Below are positions 53,201-64,000 of a stretch of 64,000 nt of DNA, piece by piece. The notes beneath the pieces are model-generated. The model saw only the letters and a program-made list of their open reading frames with translations. It was not told the origin of the DNA and searched no databases. Within the stretch, counting starts at the first letter, position 1; the number at the start of each line of letters is the position of its first letter. The translations under genes and the position numbers were made by a program. Source of the stretch: Mantamonas sphyraenae (taxonomy: Eukaryota > CRuMs > Mantamonadidae); NCBI GenBank assembly GCA_026936335.1, contig JAPMXV010000056.1:1-64000 (forward strand), given 5' to 3'.

Positions 53201-54496
53201 CAGCAGCTCAGGCGTGGTGTAGGCATCCAGCGCGTCCAGCACAGAGGCCTGGCCACGCACGACCAGAGAGACGTCGTTGTACTCTTCGGTGCGGCTAGAG
53301 CGGTGGCCGCACGATTGACACTCGATGTAATCTTCCAGCTGGGCGGCAAACAGATCCTGCACGATGCTCACCTTGGCGTTCTTGACCTTGCTCTCGTTGC
53401 TTTCGCTGTCCACCTCCTGGCCGTCCACAGTGGTCACTTGCTTTGGCAGCCGCTCTGTGTGGTCGCCTTCGCCCTCGTACGGCTCGTAGCTCTTGAACGT
53501 CTGCTCGAGCGCATCAAACAACACGCGCTCCAGCTCCTGCACGTCCTGTTGCTGGAACGCCTCGGCTCCCGTCCATCCGAAGCTGTGTGTCAGTTCCCGC
53601 GTCTCTGCACATCCGGCGGGCGACAACTGCAGGTTGCAGAACAACTTTTGCATCTGGTAGGGAATGCACCGGTCCTTGGGACCGTGCCGCTCGTTGTACT
53701 GGTACTGGTACAGCGCAGCTCGGAACTCGTTGCTGAAGAACAGGCCTTGCAGGAGCGAGTTCATGTAGCATGTGGCGCCTGGTGTGGAGGGTGTGTACAC
53801 ATTGTGGGCAGCAGCGGACGACAACACCCGTTCCACGGTTGCCGCCAAAATTCACAGGATCACGTTTTGGTTGAAGCCACGACAGCCCCGCCCCACAGGT
53901 AGGTTGGTGTCCAAACAGGCCCACACAACACGATTGCGCGCACGGCATAAACACACATCGACACACGTGGTGTGCACACGGATTTGGTGCGTACACGAGT
54001 CAGTTGGTCGCGTTTGTGGCAGAAAAAAGCTCTCTTTGAGAGAGGGGCGGAAGCCAACTGGGGCAAACGGGGGCCCAAGAACGCGTCTTGCTTACGCGCT
54101 GCAACGTCGCAAAGCAACACACATCCTCACCAGCCTACCTTGGTTGTACAGGCCACGAAATCCCGTTTCTGGTTTGCGAAACAGATAGTAGGAGCCGTGT
54201 TGGACTGTGCCGTCGTCCTCGGCTCCTGGCGCGATCACCACGTGGCGCGACACCTTGTTGTCAAAGTTGACGGCGCCAAACGACACACGTGCACGCTGTG
54301 CAGCTGCATCAAACACCCGCCGCGGCTTCGCACCGCTGTTGTTCTTCTCGCACGCCTTGAGGTGCGCTTGCAGCCGATCTTCGGCAAAGTCACGCTTGCA
54401 GTACACACACTGCTTCTTGACCACCTCCTCATCAGGGTACGCCTCCTTCATCCAATCATACTGATTTCCGCCGCCAATCGGTCGTTCGTCCTCCAT
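50224..54496 (-). CDS. USP-type deubiquitinase (USP47-like) with N-terminal C2HC zinc finger
   Basis: Exon 1 is 54139-54496 (ATG 54496; ATG 54589 is possible) and exon 2 is 50224-53778. The intron 53779-54138 interrupts the Cys box: GFRGLYNQ joins GATCYMNSLLQ, phase 1. The product is about 1303 residues. A C2HC finger (CVYCKRDFAEDRLQAHLKAC, about 33-52) precedes the catalytic domain: Cys123, the zinc ribbon CQSCGH...CSGCNQK, the His box MGGHYYAYIR (about 478) and WYNFNDSQV. The C-terminal half holds ubiquitin-like folds, as in USP47/USP7. The frame changes at 51730-51734, where one extra A in a run of three on the coding strand separates LYVE from NADEVSEEARVAS; I treat both parts as one gene because they adjoin without a gap. 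It cleaves ubiquitin conjugates; substrates are unknown. Confidence 0.85.
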
Positions 54497-54664
54497 TGGG
54501 GGCAGTGGGTTTCCGGTGGCTGGGTCTGCGGACGCGACGGAGCCCCATGTGGGAGAGGGCTGGATTGAAACACCGCAACTGCAGCACATTCTTGGAATTC
54601 GCTGTTGCTGGACACATTTGCACGGAGCGGGCGATTTGCACCCACACAGCCAACACATCCACGG

Positions 54665-57600
54665 ATGACGACGGTCGGCCGACGCACTCTCCTCGTGCTT
54701 GCTACTCTGGCCATTCTACTCCCTGCTGTGTGGGCTTCATGCTCCTCGTGTGACGCACAGCACGGAACTTGCATCAACAACTACTGCGTGTGCGATGGCA
54801 CCCGTGCGGGTAAGAACTGCGACGTGCAGCGCGTCAATTTGACGATTGGCGGGCCAGCCGTGCAGATCACCGCCACTCAGTACAGTACCGCCCCCATTTT
54901 CTACGCCCTGCCCACCGCTGCGGACTCGGCCGCCTTCAAGACGCTTCGGTTCACTCTAACCAAGGTAAGAACAATACTTGCACATGTGCATACCGCATCG
55001 TGCACTCTCACGGGCCGAGCCCCACACTTTCCGGCGAATGCACGCAAAAAAAACGTGACACCGTCCGCTCACCTTTTCCCACCGCAAACAGGTCTCTGGA
55101 GACTGCTCCGACGTCCGCGCAGGGTTCAACACCATGTGCAACGGACATTTCAACCCGTCATACAATTGTCCCTCGTTCAGCAGTGACAACCAACGCGATC
55201 GCTCCCTTTCAGGAAACCTGGACGACTTGGGCAGCGTGGTCAACGACTGGCGCACCAAGGACAGCGACAAGCGTGACTGCGGTTGCACAGACACCCTTGT
55301 GGGCGAGTTTACAGGTCAGCTGGCCACCTCCAAATCGGATGGCAGTACCTGTGTGTATCAAGCCCAGGCTACCCTGTTGGACGCGTGCAACGGCCACGGC
55401 ACATACGACAGCGCCAACGACGCCTGCGCCTGCTCGGCAGGCTACGGTGGCCAGTTCTGTGGGTATGCCTTGACGCCTCTGACCACCAACACACCGCAAA
55501 CCATCACGGTGCCTCGAATCAACGACCTGTACTCGAGCAACGCCGTACCTGACGCTGTCAAGATGTTTGTGTTCGACGCCACCAACCCGGCCGTCCAGAA
55601 CTACGGCAATCTGGTCATGAACATGAGCCGTACCACAACCGACTGCACCTTGCGCTTTTCCTACCGCAGCAACTGCGGCGATGCAAGCTGCAACAACCGC
55701 TGGCCCACAGCTACCAGCAGCGACGGATCCACAAGCAACCGCTACCTCACCGCCTCCGCACCCGTCAGCTACGAGCGCGAAACCTCCCGCTCCAGCTGCT
55801 TCTGTTCGGGCAAGCCCGTCGTCAGTGGCACCTACTATATGTTCATCAGCAACAACCTCAAAACCGACTGCACCATCAACTTTGGCGCTTTTGTAGAGGA
55901 CAAGTGCTCCTACCACGGCACATACAACCCGGGGACAGGCAAGTGCTCGTGCCAGGCTGGCTTTGGCGGCAACTATTGCGATCACGTCCTCATGACCATC
56001 CAGAAGGACACGGCCGTGCAGCTCGACCTGCAGAAAGGCGGCGGCCAGCTCATGCTCTTTGACGCCGAACCGTTCAAGAACTACGGCTCGCTCAAGTTTG
56101 AAGCCACGGTCGGCACCTCGGTGCAGAACACAGCCGTGTCGTATTGTGAAAACGTGCGCATGGTCACCTCGTACTCCTGCGGCGGCTGTGACGACTCCTC
56201 CTGGCCCAGCGACACCACATCGCCGCAGGGCTCCATTACAGGCACACAGAACTGGGACTTTACAAACCCCAACTCGCTGACCAACAGTGCCACGGGCACG
56301 TGTGGCACCAGCTGTGGCTGCCCCAACAATCCGCGTGTGCCTGTTCGCGGCAAGATTCGCATCTGGCTGGAGAACCGCGTCACAGCGTCCAACTTTCCGT
56401 CGTGCCAGCTGTCGTTTACCGTGTCCATCCTCGACCGCTGTAGCTACCACGGCACTTACAGCGAGACCACGGGCAAGTGCACGTGCAATGCGGGCTACGG
56501 CGGCGACTCGTGCGAACTGCCCGCCATTGCTCTGTCTCCCACGTACGCCACACGCGTCACTCTCGCTGCGCAGGTGCCCCAACTCTACACCTTTGACCTC
56601 TCCACCATCAACAAGCCTGGTCAGATCTGATCAACATGACCAAGGTGTCCGGCGACTGCAGCTACATGTCTGTGTACACCTCACAGACCTGTACCGACCC
56701 GTGCATGGACTCCAACTGGCCCTCTAGCAGCAACTCGCTGTCCAGTTCTTCCGGCACCGATCTCGACACCGGCCGGTACCGCTCGACCATCAGCAGCACC
56801 AAGAGCTCCTGTGGATGTAGCGGTGCCAACCAGCTCTCAGGCACCTATCGTGTCCAGGTGTTCAACCGCGAAAGCACCACGAGCAGCTCGGGCGCATGCA
56901 CCCTTGACTGGGGCTTCGTCATGCTCGACGAGTGCAACCTGCGCGGCACCTACGACAGCAACGCTGGCAAGTGTATTTGCACCTCGCCCCAGTACGGCGG
57001 CGACAAGTGCGAGTATCTCCTGCGCGACATGACCATCAACACATTTGCTCCCGTTGACCTGGTGCGCAACGACAACCTGGACGTCCCCGAATCCGGCGCT
57101 GTCATGTACCGCCTCGACGCGACCAGCATCAACAACTGGGGCAACCTCGTGTTCAACATGACCAAGACTGCAGGCGACTGTACAAACCTGCGCTGGGGCA
57201 TCACATACAACTGCGGCTCGCCGCAATGCAACAACGTGTGGCCCTCTGCATCCAGCTCGTACATTAGCGGCGGCTCCGTGGTCGACGCGTCCACCACACA
57301 GACACTCACCGTCACGTCCGGTTCGCACACCAAGTGCACCTGCACGGACAAACCCACGGTTTCCGGCAACTTCTACCTGTACATCGGCCCGCAGTCGTCC
57401 TCCACCTGCTCGCTGAACGTGGGCGCTTTCCTCGACGACGCATGTTCTTATCACGGCACCTACCGCACCTCGGACCAGAAGTGCCTTTGCGACGCAGGCT
57501 ACGGCGGCGAACGATGCCAGTACGAAACGACACCGATGTACGTGAGCACGCCGCAGACCATTTCCTTGCAAAAGGGCGAAAAGCGCTTCTTTGTGTTTGA

Positions 57601-60600
57601 CGCCACTGCGCCCGCGGTGCAGAACTTTGGCACGCTGCTGTTCAACTTTACCGTGGGGCCGACGGCGCAGGTGCAGTCGTACAGCTACTGCAAGAGCATC
57701 CACTTTTCGCTCTCGTACCGCTGCGGCACCACGGAGTGCGTCGCTGGCAGCTGGCCAGACACCAACCCGGTCAAAAGCTACGACATCGACCTCACCGGCA
57801 GCAGCCGCGTCATCGACTCGGTGTGGGGCGGGTCGCACACCTCGTGCGGATGCATCGCCTCGTCGCCACGCATTTCCGGTGTGTACCGCCTGCTCATCGA
57901 GAACCAACAGGCCGTGTCCGACTCGTTCCCTGCGTGCAAAGACCTCACAGTGGGCATGTATGTGCAGGACAGATGCAGCAACCGAGGCACATACGACGCG
58001 TCCACGGACAGGTGCACCTGCCAGACCGGTTGGGGAGGTAGCACATGCTCCTTCCAAGTGAACAGCATGGCGCCCAACGACAAGATCACCTTTAGCGGGG
58101 ACCCCAGCGAACAGCAACTCTACTACGTGAACTACGACTCGATGAAGAACTACGGCTTTGTACGCCTGGCCCTGACCCAGGTGGCCGGAAAGTGCGACAG
58201 CGTTTCGCTGCAGCTGACCAGCGCCTGCACGGGCTGCGAAGACACCAACTGGCCCAGCAGCTCCAACAGCGACTTTTCCATTTCCAACCAGGACATCACT
58301 GGTGGTGCCTGGAACGGCAGGTACGACGGCACCCGGCAAAAGTGTGGTTGCAGCGGCCAGCCGCGCGTGTCCGGCACCTACCGCGTGCAGGTCGTCAACA
58401 CGGGCACGCAGTTCTGCCAAGCCGAACTCTCCAACCAAGTAGAGGATTTTTGCAACGGCCGCGGCGACTACGTCAAGAACGCCGGCGGATGCAACTGCCA
58501 CAGCGTCAACTGGGGTGGCCAGCGCTGCCAGTACCCGGTCACCGTGCTGCAAACGGGCAAGGCCACCGACCTGGTGCTGCCTGTACAAGGCCCGACGAGC
58601 ACGCCCGAAAGCCAGTTCACCCTTTTCCGCTACGACTATCCGCAAGGACTGACCAACCCGCAGGACCTGATTTTCAACTTCACCACTGCGGCAGGCCAGG
58701 GAACAGGCACGTGTTACAGCAGCGGCGGCAGCTCCGGCTCCACAAGCTGGGTGTCGTACGCCACGCGCACCGACTGCGGAACCTGCGCCACATCGTGGTG
58801 CAAGTACCCCGACCTGCTGGAATCCTGCTCGGGCTCCACGCAGGGGTACAGCACCGTCGGGTTCACAGCAACCGACCCCAAGTACGAATTGGAATACAAG
58901 TACAACGCCGACAGGCCCTCTGGCTGCGGATGCGACAAGGTGAACGACTTGCGCGGCAGCTGGTTCCTGGCGCTGAAGAAAACGGACAGCACGCCGGCAT
59001 GCCACATGACGGTGCAGCCGAACCTCAAGGACGCGTGCAACAACCGAGGCACCTTTGTCGCGAATTCCAGTCTGTGTCGCTGCGATTCGGGCTGGGCCGG
59101 CGAGACCTGTCTGTGGCCCATGGGCGAGCTGCAGCGGTCCACCAGCCTGGACTTTCAACTGGACAAGGGCGAGCGGCGCTTCTTCCGCCTGCCCTTCCCG
59201 TCTGGAGTCTGGGATCTCAAGCTGACCCTGGCCAAGCGCTCCAAGTCCAATTCATGCAACAAGATCGACTTTAAAACCAGTTACGGCTGCACACTTGCAG
59301 GCAAGGCCGGTTGCGACGCACCATACCCCAAGGTGGCCGAAACAGACAAGTCGGGCTCCAGTCTGACCAACCCGCTAGAAACCACGGTGGAGTACAAGGA
59401 TCCGCGTGACAAGTGTGGCTGTGGCCAAGCAGATTCGACGGACGAGACCTGGTACGTGTATGTGGCCAACAACTACGACGCCACAACGGGCAACGACCGC
59501 TGCCAGATGTCGATTACGGCTGCCCTGACACCGATCTGTCCAAAGGGCTGCGAAACCAACGGCAAGTGCGACGCGGTCTCTGGACGTTGCGTGTGCAACG
59601 AAGGCTACACGGGCTTGAGCTGTGCCGTGGAGACAACGGGCAAGGTGGCGGAGGTGGTGAACTTGGCCGACACGGCGGGCAAACTGTCCAGCGGCGAGAT
59701 CGCACGCTATTTTGTCAACACCTCGTCCACCAACACGCAGATGAACATCACGCTCTCGCTGACCTCAGGTGGCAAGGGAAGCAACCTGGATGACGTCACC
59801 GTGCGCATGATGATCAAGAAGAACGGCGTGCCGGACGTGGAGCGCACGGTGTCCACGCAGTTTTCAGGCACGACGCCGCAGCTGCGCACACGCTTCAAGT
59901 GCAAAAACTGTGACAAGGAGCTCACAGTGAGCAAGGACAAGCGCGTGGACGTGGTCGCCTACGTGCAGAAGGAACTGGGCGACTCCATCTTCAACTTGCA
60001 CGTGGCTGCCGACGCCGTCTATGCATTTGACAACCCGACACGCTCGGTGCAGTACCAAGTGCGCCCCACTGTGGACGACGGCTTTGGCACAGTGTTTGAC
60101 GTGCTGTGCATCTTGGTGATCCTTGTGGGCGCCGCATACCTGCTGTACCGCATCCGCGAGAACCCGCGCGAGGTGTTTGGCTTCCTGTGGGTTCTTCGCA
60201 TGCGTCTCATGGGCGAGAGCCTGGAAAAGCTGGAGGACGAGGAGGTGCGCGACTTTGACCACGTGAGCTCGATCAAGCTTGTGCCGGAGCAAAAAACGGT
60301 GGTGCATGTTTATGATCTGCTGCAGACGTTGGCAGAGGTGATGCGTTCAGTGGAAACCAAGATGCCCGGATTCGAAGTGGCAGCACATGTGTCGGTGCAC
60401 CCGTACCCGCTGATGTGCTCTCTGTACAACTGGATGGCTCCGCTGCCTGGCTTGCCATTCGTCGAGCTGTCGGCACTGAAGCTTCCTCCGCTGCCTCTGT
60501 TGCAGCTGCTGCAGCAGGTGTTGACTGTGATCAAGGACGCGAAGGCCTGGAGAACATCGAGCTGGAGGCCGGCGAACTGCGCCTTATGGACGTCCTGGTG

Positions 60601-62652
60601 GAGTTGGCACAAAGCGTGGCCAGCCAGGCGCGCAAGATGCCGCCTGTTTCGCTGGCTGTGATCAGCACGGACGAAATGTTGGAACAACTGGTGGCTGTGG
60701 TGGATGACATTCCGGACCCGCCGACCCTCGAGGTGCAAGTGCAGGACGACGAAGAAAGCATGGGCTACGAGATGGACGAGACGGGCCAGATGAAGCAATC
60801 GCTGCTGGGCTCGACCAAGGTGATCCACGCCACGCAGCTTGTGTTTGAGCTGCAGCAGGCGGTGGCCAAGATGCCTGGAGACAGCAAGCCGATGATGCTG
60901 CTTCCAGGAGTGCCTGGCGACATCCGACCCATTGGCCTGGAGCAGGTACTGCTGATGCTGGAGGACATGACCATGCTGATGCCGCTCCTCGCAGATGTCA
61001 AGGTGCGCTCAGAGGCAGCCATGCATGCACCGCACACGATTGCGCTCACGGAACTGGTAGACTGCATCCTGGCCACGTTTGAGCATGCCGTGGAGCTGCC
61101 GGGCGTGTATGTGCGCGACCAACACAAGATTGAAAAGGTGGAGGAAAAGCCGCCCAAGTTTGAGAAGCCGCCGGTGGCCGAGCTGAAGGAGGACGCAGCC
61201 GAGGGTGAAGGACTGGCCATCCAAGCAGGACTGCTGCAAGAGGGCGAGGTGGAGGAGGGAGCAGCTTCGTCGAGCAGCAGCGCCGCAGGTGTGGCCGCTG
61301 TGGCCACAACCGCAGTGACAGCCGGAGCGAGCAAGGTTGGCGCTGCAGCCGAGTCTGGTGAGCAAAAAGCTTCCGCGGGAGCCAAGAGTGTGGGCAAACG
61401 TGCCAGCCAGCTGATGTCCAAGGTGAACACGGACAGTCTGAAGGCAAACATGGCCACCGTGGACATTCGCAAGCTGTATGCGCTGCTGGTGGCTCTGCAC
61501 GCCCTCATCATCACGTTCAAGCTGATGCAGTCGTTGTTCAATGTGGGTTTGATTCACGGCGCCTTTGGTACGGTGTTCCAGGTGCCGGCCATTGAAAAGC
61601 TGCAGCAGAGTGTGAGCAACGTGCTGGGAGGCTTTGGACCGTTTGCAAGTGCCATGGCGTCCATGTTTGGTCAGCTGAACGTGTTGCCACTGCTGTTTCG
61701 CTGGAACTGCAAGGGGGCATTCCTCTTTTTGAGTTGCATTGGACTGCTGGTGGGCACACGCCTGTTTATTCGAGCCATTGAGAACGACGTGCTGCTGCGC
61801 TGGAGCCAACGCCTGTCGAACCTCAAGGCACGCGAAAAGACTGCATACAAGGCCAAGGTGTTGGACAAGGCAGTGGGGCTCGTGGAGACCCTGGTGTTTG
61901 CGCTGATGCAGCTGTTTGTCATGTTTCTGTACAACATGCTGAGCAGTGCATGGGACCGCGACGTGTTTGCACAGTCGTGCTCGCCCACGGACGCGTTCTT
62001 CTTGCAATTCAGCTTTGCCCTGATGGTGATCGGGTTGTTGTTTGCCCTTGTCAGCAACTTTTTCCTGTTTGCTGGTCGCCCGAGCATGGAGGTTATCAAG
62101 CGAGAAGGGCTGATTGGGCTGTTCAAGGAGATTGGCCGAGGATGGGTGCGCATCTTCATGCTCGCTGCGGGCGTGTGGAACGACAACATGATGAAGGCTT
62201 TCCGCGTCGTGCAGCGAGCCAACGCTCTGGTGGATTTCGACCCGGAGGGCGGCACGACACGCCATGAGGAAATCCTTAATGTGACCGGACGCACAAACGG
62301 TATGATCTTCCTGCTGCTGCCGGGTTTCGCTTGGTTCGCCAAAACAGCAGAAGTGCTTTCCAGCCCCACCATGTGGAACATGACGACGCGTTTGCGGCTG
62401 TCCGAGGAGGCCAAGTGGGTGCGCCCGTTCCAGTGGATCAACAACCTTGTGATCAGCGTGTGCACCCTGCTGACGGCACTGGTGGCGAGCGACGCAATGG
62501 TGGTGCTGCTAGTCATCGCCATGCTGCCCACTTTTGGCTACGGCCTGTGGCAAGATCTCATCAAAACACGCGATACAGTCGCCGAAGCTGTCAAGGTGAT
62601 GAAAGAGGAGAAGAAGGCCCGAGCAAGCATGCAAGAAGACACTGCAGCGTAG
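54665..62652 (+). CDS. Surface protein with ten EGF-like units and a multi-pass membrane C terminus
   Basis: Exon 1 is 54665-54964 and exon 2 starts at 55092 (intron 54965-55091, GTAAGA, CAG). About 2620 residues if two apparent one-base losses (near 56624 and 60540) are allowed; without them the frame stops at 56630 and again at 60661. A signal peptide (LLVLATLAILLPAVWA) opens it. Ten EGF-like units (CSYHGTY...GKCxCxxGYGGxxC) alternate with beta-rich modules of about 150 residues that resemble pre-peptidase C-terminal domains and end in VSGTYxxxI/VxN. A TM helix near 60090-60150 (VLCILVILVGAAYLLY) ends the ectodomain. A long Glu-rich/Ala-rich cytoplasmic part and about six more TM helices follow (LFLSCIGLLVGTRLF, LVETLVFALMQLFVMFLY). 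I do not recognise the whole architecture. Confidence 0.8.
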
Positions 62653-62772
62653 AAAATGGAATCCAGCATCGTTTCTTCTCGCTCACTCCCTTCATCCAAC
62701 ATTGCCGTGCGTTTGATCCTCGTGTCAGCAGTGACGTTTGCATCCGGGCAACTGGCACATGTCTGTTGAAAT

Positions 62773-64000
62773 TCAAAAGTTCTGGGCCTGCTGCTGGGCA
62801 AACGTAAAGCCTACGGCCGCTCCTCCACACAAGCTGAGAGGCCATGCGATGATGATGGGCAGTAGTGCCTCGGTGTAGGAGATATCAAGCCCAGTCTCGA
62901 GCTTGAGAGCATAGAGGAGACACGTGAGCGGGCCTGGCACGGCGATGACAAGGAATCCCACACAGCTCTCGAGGCTCCGAAGCCACGCACAGAGCACTTG
63001 TGGCGAGGCCAGGACAAACAACAGAAAGGCTGGAATGCACACATACCAGAAGCTGTTGATGTGGCCGTCCAGGTAGACGGCCAGGACAATGGCAAAGGCG
63101 CCAAACGTTTGCAATGCCAGCCAGTTTGTGCAGTCGCTGAGTACATCATTGATCAGCACCGTGCCCAAAGTTTCAAACCTCTGCGCGGTAAAGGCGGCGG
63201 CAATGAGGCATGTGAAGCAGCACCAAAGACCGAGCCAGATGAACAACGGAACAAACACCTCGCCCCAGGATGCCTGCATGAGGCCATCGGCCTTCAAGGC
63301 GGCCAGCATGGGAAACAGGATGAGCATGGATGCGAAAATGGGTGCGGTGCAGCAGTGGCTGGCAATGCGCGTGCAGTAGCCTGCGCAGTCCTCGTCGGCA
63401 ATCTCCAGCTCCTGCCGCATGAATCCATCCCAAAAGGCAATGAACAAGCAGATTGGCGGTGTGGCAAAAATGTACGTAGGGGTAATGAGGGCGGACCACG
63501 ACGTGTCGCTGAGCACCTCGTTGCCGTCTGCCTTGAGGCCCAGTAGGAGCACTTGCACAAGAGGCAACATGGCATAGCCAAAGAGGAACACGGCAGCACA
63601 AACACTTCCCAGAACCTCAAAGGTGCAGACTCTGTCTGAACACACGCCCAAGCAACGCAGGCAACGAGCACGGGCCGAGTTGTACTCCACCTCGGCGGCG
63701 ACGCGTTCTGCCTCCTCTTCTTCAGCACGCTTCCGGGCCACAAACGCGTCCCGGTAGCGGTGGCGCCAGTTTACAGCGTGGTCAAAGGCAGGATAGTCAA
63801 AAGAGGAGGTGGGCGCGCTGCGGTTGTTGGCGGCGAGAATGTGGCCAATTGCTCCACCCGTGTCCATGGCCTTGAAGGCTTGCGGGTCGGCGGTGCCGTA
63901 CAGCTGCATGAGCAGAGAAATGTCTGCAACAAGCCCCTCATAGGCAGTGTCGTGGTTGGAAGCACTGCCAGGCCCAGATGCGGCCTGATACGGCACGTCG
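62773..64000 (-). CDS. TMEM185 / fragile-X-F-like multi-pass membrane protein, partial (5' end outside window)
   Basis: The frame runs off the right edge without an ATG, so the N terminus is missing; about 409 residues are visible, ending at a stop at 62773. A soluble, charged N-terminal segment (RKRAEEEEAERVAAEVE) with a CxxC-like pair precedes seven to nine hydrophobic helices, including LFGYAMLPLVQVLLLGLKADG, IFATPPICLFIAFWDGF, IFASMLILFPMLAALKADG and LCGGAAVGFTFA. The repeated LKADG after hydrophobic helices and the overall topology resemble the TMEM185/transmembrane fragile-X-F family, whose function is unknown. The assignment rests on helix pattern and short motifs only. It is convergent with the EGF-repeat gene, 120 bp apart. 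Confidence 0.7.
   Translation of the reverse strand, partial: DVPYQAASGPGSASNHDTAYEGLVADISLLMQLYGTADPQAFKAMDTGGAIGHILAANNRSAPTSSFDYPAFDHAVNWRHRYRDAFVARKRAEEEEAERVAAEVEYNSARARCLRCLGVCSDRVCTFEVLGSVCAAVFLFGYAMLPLVQVLLLGLKADGNEVLSDTSWSALITPTYIFATPPICLFIAFWDGFMRQELEIADEDCAGYCTRIASHCCTAPIFASMLILFPMLAALKADGLMQASWGEVFVPLFIWLGLWCCFTCLIAAAFTAQRFETLGTVLINDVLSDCTNWLALQTFGAFAIVLAVYLDGHINSFWYVCIPAFLLFVLASPQVLCAWLRSLESCVGFLVIAVPGPLTCLLYALKLETGLDISYTEALLPIIIAWPLSLCGGAAVGFTFAQQQAQNF

Noticed and set aside
53940..54010. Short inverted pattern around ACACACGTGGTGTG as a protein-binding site
   Set aside because: It lies within the USP intron, is short and CA/GT rich, and such palindromes arise easily in this composition.
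53849..54138. Start of the USP gene at 53848
   Set aside because: That frame enters the Cys box with VYTPSTPGATCYMN, lacking the conserved GLxNQ; the upstream exon ending GLYNQ supplies it in the right phase.
1..64000. Programmed frameshifting as the general explanation for all eight frame breaks
   Set aside because: Five breaks vary in direction and each vanishes with one base changed in a short run, which fits consensus error better; only the CCC-AGT-C site is kept as an open case.
1..64000. Mobile elements or lateral bacterial islands
   Set aside because: No transposase, reverse transcriptase, integrase or terminal repeats were seen; the SBBP-like repeats resemble bacterial ones but the gene has introns and local codon use.

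Overview
The window is the left end of a linear nuclear chromosome of a unicellular eukaryote. It opens with CCCTAA telomere repeats (TTAGGG type). The genes carry spliceosomal GT-AG introns and encode eukaryote-only machinery: COP9 signalosome, IRE1, USP-type deubiquitinase, NVL, Rrp7 and a DEAH helicase. Wide third-position G/C use, all three stop codons acting as stops, and twenty protein genes in 64 kb (about one per 3.2 kb, most spacers below 300 bp) suggest a compact, G+C-rich genome of a free-living protist. I cannot name the species. A TKL kinase with an EDR1-like domain, a TmcB-like membrane protein, BPA1/Vip1-like RRM proteins and giant SBBP/GCC2-type surface proteins fit a free-living flagellate or amoeboid lineage, but do not decide it. 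I saw no tRNA, rRNA, transposon or CRISPR.

Layout. 1-180: telomere, pure then degenerate. 448-4007 (+): subtelomeric protein built of an internal 374-residue duplication. 4573-15108 (-): ARD-like cupin, a 2746-residue surface/membrane protein, and Rrp7. 15257-17498 (+): unrecognised protein with a myristoylation-type N terminus. 17598-22577 (-): DEAH helicase and EDR1-domain kinase, only 6 nt apart. 22655-26891 (+): LRR-filamin-PB1 protein and an RRM protein. 26933-28140 (-): convergent RRM paralogue with three introns. 28214-30640 (+): NVL-type AAA ATPase. 30687-43043 (-): TmcB-like PAS membrane protein, WHEP-WHEP-GST-glutamyl-tRNA synthetase, Myb-repeat protein. 43326-46361 (+): zinc-finger protein and CSN1. 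46476-54496 (-): IRE1 and a zinc-finger USP deubiquitinase. 54665-62652 (+): ten-EGF surface protein with a multi-pass C terminus. 62773-64000 (-): TMEM185-like protein, cut by the window edge.

I could place 19 introns by frame, phase and splice sites. They are 67-493 nt long; donors are mostly GTAGGT, GTACGT, GTGAGT, GTGCGT or GTAAGW and acceptors CAG. Several fuse separate reading frames into recognisable proteins (RRM paralogue, GluRS, USP, CSN1, IRE1, Myb, Rrp7).

Eight otherwise intact coding regions show apparent single frameshifts. Five fit a gain or loss of one base in a short homopolymer and so look like consensus errors. The other three need a +1 or -2 change and deserve checking. 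The genes do not form one pathway, but ubiquitin/COP9 control (CSN1, USP), ER stress (IRE1) and ribosome biogenesis (Rrp7, NVL, perhaps the DEAH helicase) are each represented.
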